Assembly: GCF_026626705.1 (NCBI RefSeq)
Contig: NZ_JAPNKC010000001.1
Span: forward strand, 2,356,001-2,420,000
DNA length: 64,000 nt
DNA from: Pyxidicoccus sp. MSG2
GTDB taxonomy: Bacteria; Myxococcota; Myxococcia; Myxococcales; Myxococcaceae
Reading direction: 5' to 3'
Part shown: piece after piece, positions 62,151 through 64,000 of the stretch
How the letters are laid out: every line of letters starts with the position of its first letter
How positions within the stretch are numbered: the first letter of the stretch is position 1
Program-made: the position numbers and the translations under genes
The notes under the pieces: generated by a model
Told to the model about the DNA's origin: nothing
Database searches by the model: none
The model's input: the letters and a program-made list of their open reading frames with translations, nothing else

Positions 62151-62305
62151 GGGTCAGACCTCTCTTCCGGAGTCCGGATGGACCGATAGGACGTTGGAAC
62201 GTCCAGAGGTCACACGGACAGCGGCACGAAGAAGGTCTGGCTCCCCGACTCCCGGCCCGGCTTTGTTCATGCTCCGAACACAGCAGCGGGCTGTCGCGCC
62301 AACTC

Positions 62306-63067
62306 TCAGTAGAGGTAGTTCAGCGCAACGATGTCGTACTGGGAGAACTCGCCGGTCGCGGTCGCCCTGAAGCAGGAGTTCATGAGCGACGACGGGTCCG
62401 AGGTCGGCGTCCCGGGGATGAGGATGGCACCCACGCCCGCGCTTCCCTCGTTGCCGCCGCAGCTGGCCGCGTTGAAGAAGTCCGTGTGGCGGAAGCCAAT
62501 CGTGTGACCCAGCTCGTGGGTGATCATGTGCTCGTTCGCATCAACGCTGTAGCTCTGCAGCCCGGTGCCGATGGTGATGGTCCCGTAGGGACGCCCCCCG
62601 GAGGGGAATCCCGCGGAGCCTCCGGCGCCACTCGTGGCCTGTGCGGTGATGTTCGCGTTGCAGCCGGTGGTCGGTCCTCGCGCCATGACGAAGCTGAGTC
62701 CCAGGCTGTTGTAGTTCTGGATGGCCAGGTCGAGCCCCTGGCTGAGCCGGCTGTAGGTGTTGAACGCAGAGGTCGGGTTGATGCAGATCTTCTTCACGAT
62801 GGTGGTGTCGACCAGGTTGTTCGTCCTGTATTGCTCCGCGCTCCCCTCGCCGCGCTGGAGCATCTCCCGGGACGCCTCGAGCGATACCTGAGCGTCGCGC
62901 TCCACGTACACGGCACCCTCGACAACCATGATGCTGTCGGCCGGATACCCGGCCTCGATGAGGTTGGAGATGATCTCCTCGTTCTCGAGCCGCGGGTCAG
63001 CGTCGGTACCGCAGGCGGTCAGCAACGCGCCACAGCTCACCACGAGGACTGCCGTTCTCTTGAACAT
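62306..63067 (-). CDS. M57-like zinc metallopeptidase lipoprotein
   Basis: 253 aa from ATG 63067 (GGAGG upstream). The lipobox is LLTAC (Cys19). The zinc site is MITHELGHTIGFRHTD (His184, Glu185, His188, His194), an HEXXHXXXXXH metzincin-type motif, followed by a probable Met-turn SLMNSC. Wording and size match the M57/myxobacterial Dual-action HEIGH family. It is probably an outer-surface protease for prey or development. The propeptide-like stretch before residue 95 carries DTTIVKKIC. Confidence 0.88.
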   Translation of the reverse strand: MFKRTAVLVVSCGALLTACGTDADPRLENEEIISNLIEAGYPADSIMVVEGAVYVERDAQVSLEASREMLQRGEGSAEQYRTNNLVDTTIVKKICINPTSAFNTYSRLSQGLDLAIQNYNSLGLSFVMARGPTTGCNANITAQATSGAGGSAGFPSGGRPYGTITIGTGLQSYSVDANEHMITHELGHTIGFRHTDFFNAASCGGNEGSAGVGAILIPGTPTSDPSSLMNSCFRATATGEFSQYDIVALNYLY

Positions 63068-63156
63068 GCGGGTCTCCCTCCAGTTCTGAAGCGGTTCTTC
63101 CCACGCTCCCGACATGGGAGCGTCTGGGCGGAAGACAGACTTTATTCGAACCTTCT

Positions 63157-63171
63157 ACCCGCAAAGCGGGT
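63157..63171 (-). terminator. Short hairpin between last two genes
   Basis: ACCCGC-AAA-GCGGGT is a perfect six-base stem with a three-base loop, about 65 bases past the stop of the truncated upstream gene. It may be a weak terminator or part of the peptidase gene's leader. The surrounding bases are A+T-rich, a possible promoter zone. Confidence 0.4.
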
Positions 63172-63234
63172 CATTTCTGACTAAGCGGTAAAATAAGAAC
63201 GAGACCCTCCGGCTCCGCGTCGCCCACGCCGGAG

Positions 63235-64000
63235 CTAGCCCGGCCGGAAGCGGCGCTCGATGCGCGAGCGCAGCAGCGCCACCAACTCCTGCTCGTCCCC
63301 GGCCAGCACGGGCGCGAGCGAGTCCCGGCCCGCCTTGCGGATGGCGAGCGTCAGCACGGACGCCTCGACCCGGGCCTCATCCTTCAGCGCGCGTGCACCC
63401 GCCTTCACCACCAGGTCCGCGGGCTCCGCCGCGATGCCGTACGGCTTGAGGTACAGGTCCGTGAAGAGCTGCTTGAGCGCTCCGACGGTCAGCGCCTCGC
63501 GCGTCACGGGCAGCAGCTGGAAGGCAATGCCCTTGCCCGCGAGCTTCACCACCACTTCGTCGACGAGGCCGACCTTCAGGGCGAAGGGCAGGAGCGCTTC
63601 CTGGCCCTCGGACCAGTTGAAGAGGAAGTAGCTCTTGGCGACGTGGCCGCAGGCCGGGCACACCAGGCCATTGAGCTCATCCAGGCCCCGGGTGCGCAGC
63701 AGGTGGACGAGAAAGACGTCCGCGCCACAGCCCTTGCACTGCTCACGCGGGCCGAGGTGCGCGAGCACCCGCTGCGCCAGCATCGCGACGGTGCGGCGCT
63801 CGAGCGCAATGGGCACTCCGGCGAGCAACTCGACCGACTTGAGCTGGAGCCCGAAGCGCACCTTTCCCCCCTGGAAGCGCAGCCCGATCTCGAGGGGAGG
63901 TGGCAGCCGGGTGAGCAACTCCTCGAAGGCCGGGGCTTCCGGCCAGGCCGTGGCCACGGCGGCATAGCGCTCGGCCCAGCCCTCCCGGTTCGAGAGCGCA
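63235..64000 (-). CDS. Zinc-ribbon protein of unknown function (5' end outside window)
   Basis: The frame is open to the window edge, and the residues upstream of the first GTG (63957) read NREGWAERYAAVATAWPEA, clearly coding, so the gene is truncated. The visible part has a zinc ribbon, CKGCGADVF and CPACGHVAKSYFLF, in the middle, flanked by alpha/beta regions with no catalytic motif. It may bind nucleic acid or a protein partner. The role is unknown. Confidence 0.75.
   Translation of the reverse strand, partial: ALSNREGWAERYAAVATAWPEAPAFEELLTRLPPPLEIGLRFQGGKVRFGLQLKSVELLAGVPIALERRTVAMLAQRVLAHLGPREQCKGCGADVFLVHLLRTRGLDELNGLVCPACGHVAKSYFLFNWSEGQEALLPFALKVGLVDEVVVKLAGKGIAFQLLPVTREALTVGALKQLFTDLYLKPYGIAAEPADLVVKAGARALKDEARVEASVLTLAIRKAGRDSLAPVLAGDEQELVALLRSRIERRFRPG

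Noticed and set aside
1-64000. tRNA, rRNA, CRISPR, insertion sequences, prophage or integrase genes
   Set aside because: I found no cloverleaf-like T-loop sequence, regular spaced repeats, transposase or integrase motifs, or terminal inverted repeats.

Overview
The window is about 70% G+C chromosomal DNA. It is packed with secreted lipoproteins, large extracellular repeat proteins, hydrolases and long multidomain enzymes. This pattern, together with small Cys-rich lipoproteins, QsdR-type TetR regulation of beta-oxidation, an ACP-FAAL-acyltransferase fusion and an M57-like peptidase, points to a predatory myxobacterium (Myxococcaceae such as Corallococcus, Myxococcus or Pyxidicoccus). The assignment is an inference from gene content. 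I see no rRNA, tRNA, CRISPR array, insertion sequence or prophage, so this is ordinary accessory chromosome. The first and last genes run off the window.

Layout. 1-5.4 kb: a membrane protein, a lipoprotein, a peptidoglycan-binding protein with a CHAP-like C-terminus, a threonyl-tRNA synthetase fossil, and two lipoproteins. 5.9-9.6 kb: an acyl-CoA ligase, a GNAT acetyltransferase, an HxlR regulator and a small secreted protein resembling the RNase A-like toxin domain. 9.6-16 kb: a four-gene beta-oxidation operon (hydratase/dehydrogenase, thiolase, two acyl-CoA dehydrogenases) divergent from a QsdR-type TetR regulator whose promoter looks leaderless and operator-controlled. 16-24.8 kb: a patatin-like phospholipase, small lipoproteins, a beta-helix lipoprotein, a SnoaL-like protein and a lipase maturation factor. 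24.9-30.7 kb: a Gly-rich protein made of two nearly identical 258-residue halves, then a secreted papain-like protease with Calx-beta repeats. 31-34.4 kb: a TetR/hydrolase divergent pair, a PHB-depolymerase-type esterase, and a LysM protein sharing its C-terminal domain with the protein at 2 kb. 34.5-42.5 kb: a secreted BNR/PKD protein, a MoaD-like/BNR propeller gene pair, and the ACP-FAAL-PlsC fusion. 42.7-51 kb: a cyclase-like protein, a lipoprotein, a GFA protein, a GlsB-type membrane protein, a flavin amine oxidase, a GH43-like protein, a carboxypeptidase-regulatory-like repeat protein and a PhoD phosphatase.

51.1-62.2 kb holds the most unusual part. Four minus-strand genes are stitched together by overlapping or adjacent stop/start codons. 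They encode an AAA+ ATPase of the type seen beside extracellular contractile injection systems, a 1254-residue protein with a disordered N-terminus, a beta-rich middle and a helical rear, a small protein in the position of an immunity factor, and a Sel1-repeat protein. A divergent 782-residue protein with no recognised domain, and an L,D-transpeptidase and polysaccharide deacetylase that both lack signal peptides, follow. I interpret the four-gene block as a possible effector-loading or polymorphic-toxin module that works with injection machinery encoded elsewhere. No baseplate, tube or sheath gene is visible here. The window ends with an M57-like metallopeptidase lipoprotein and a truncated zinc-ribbon protein.
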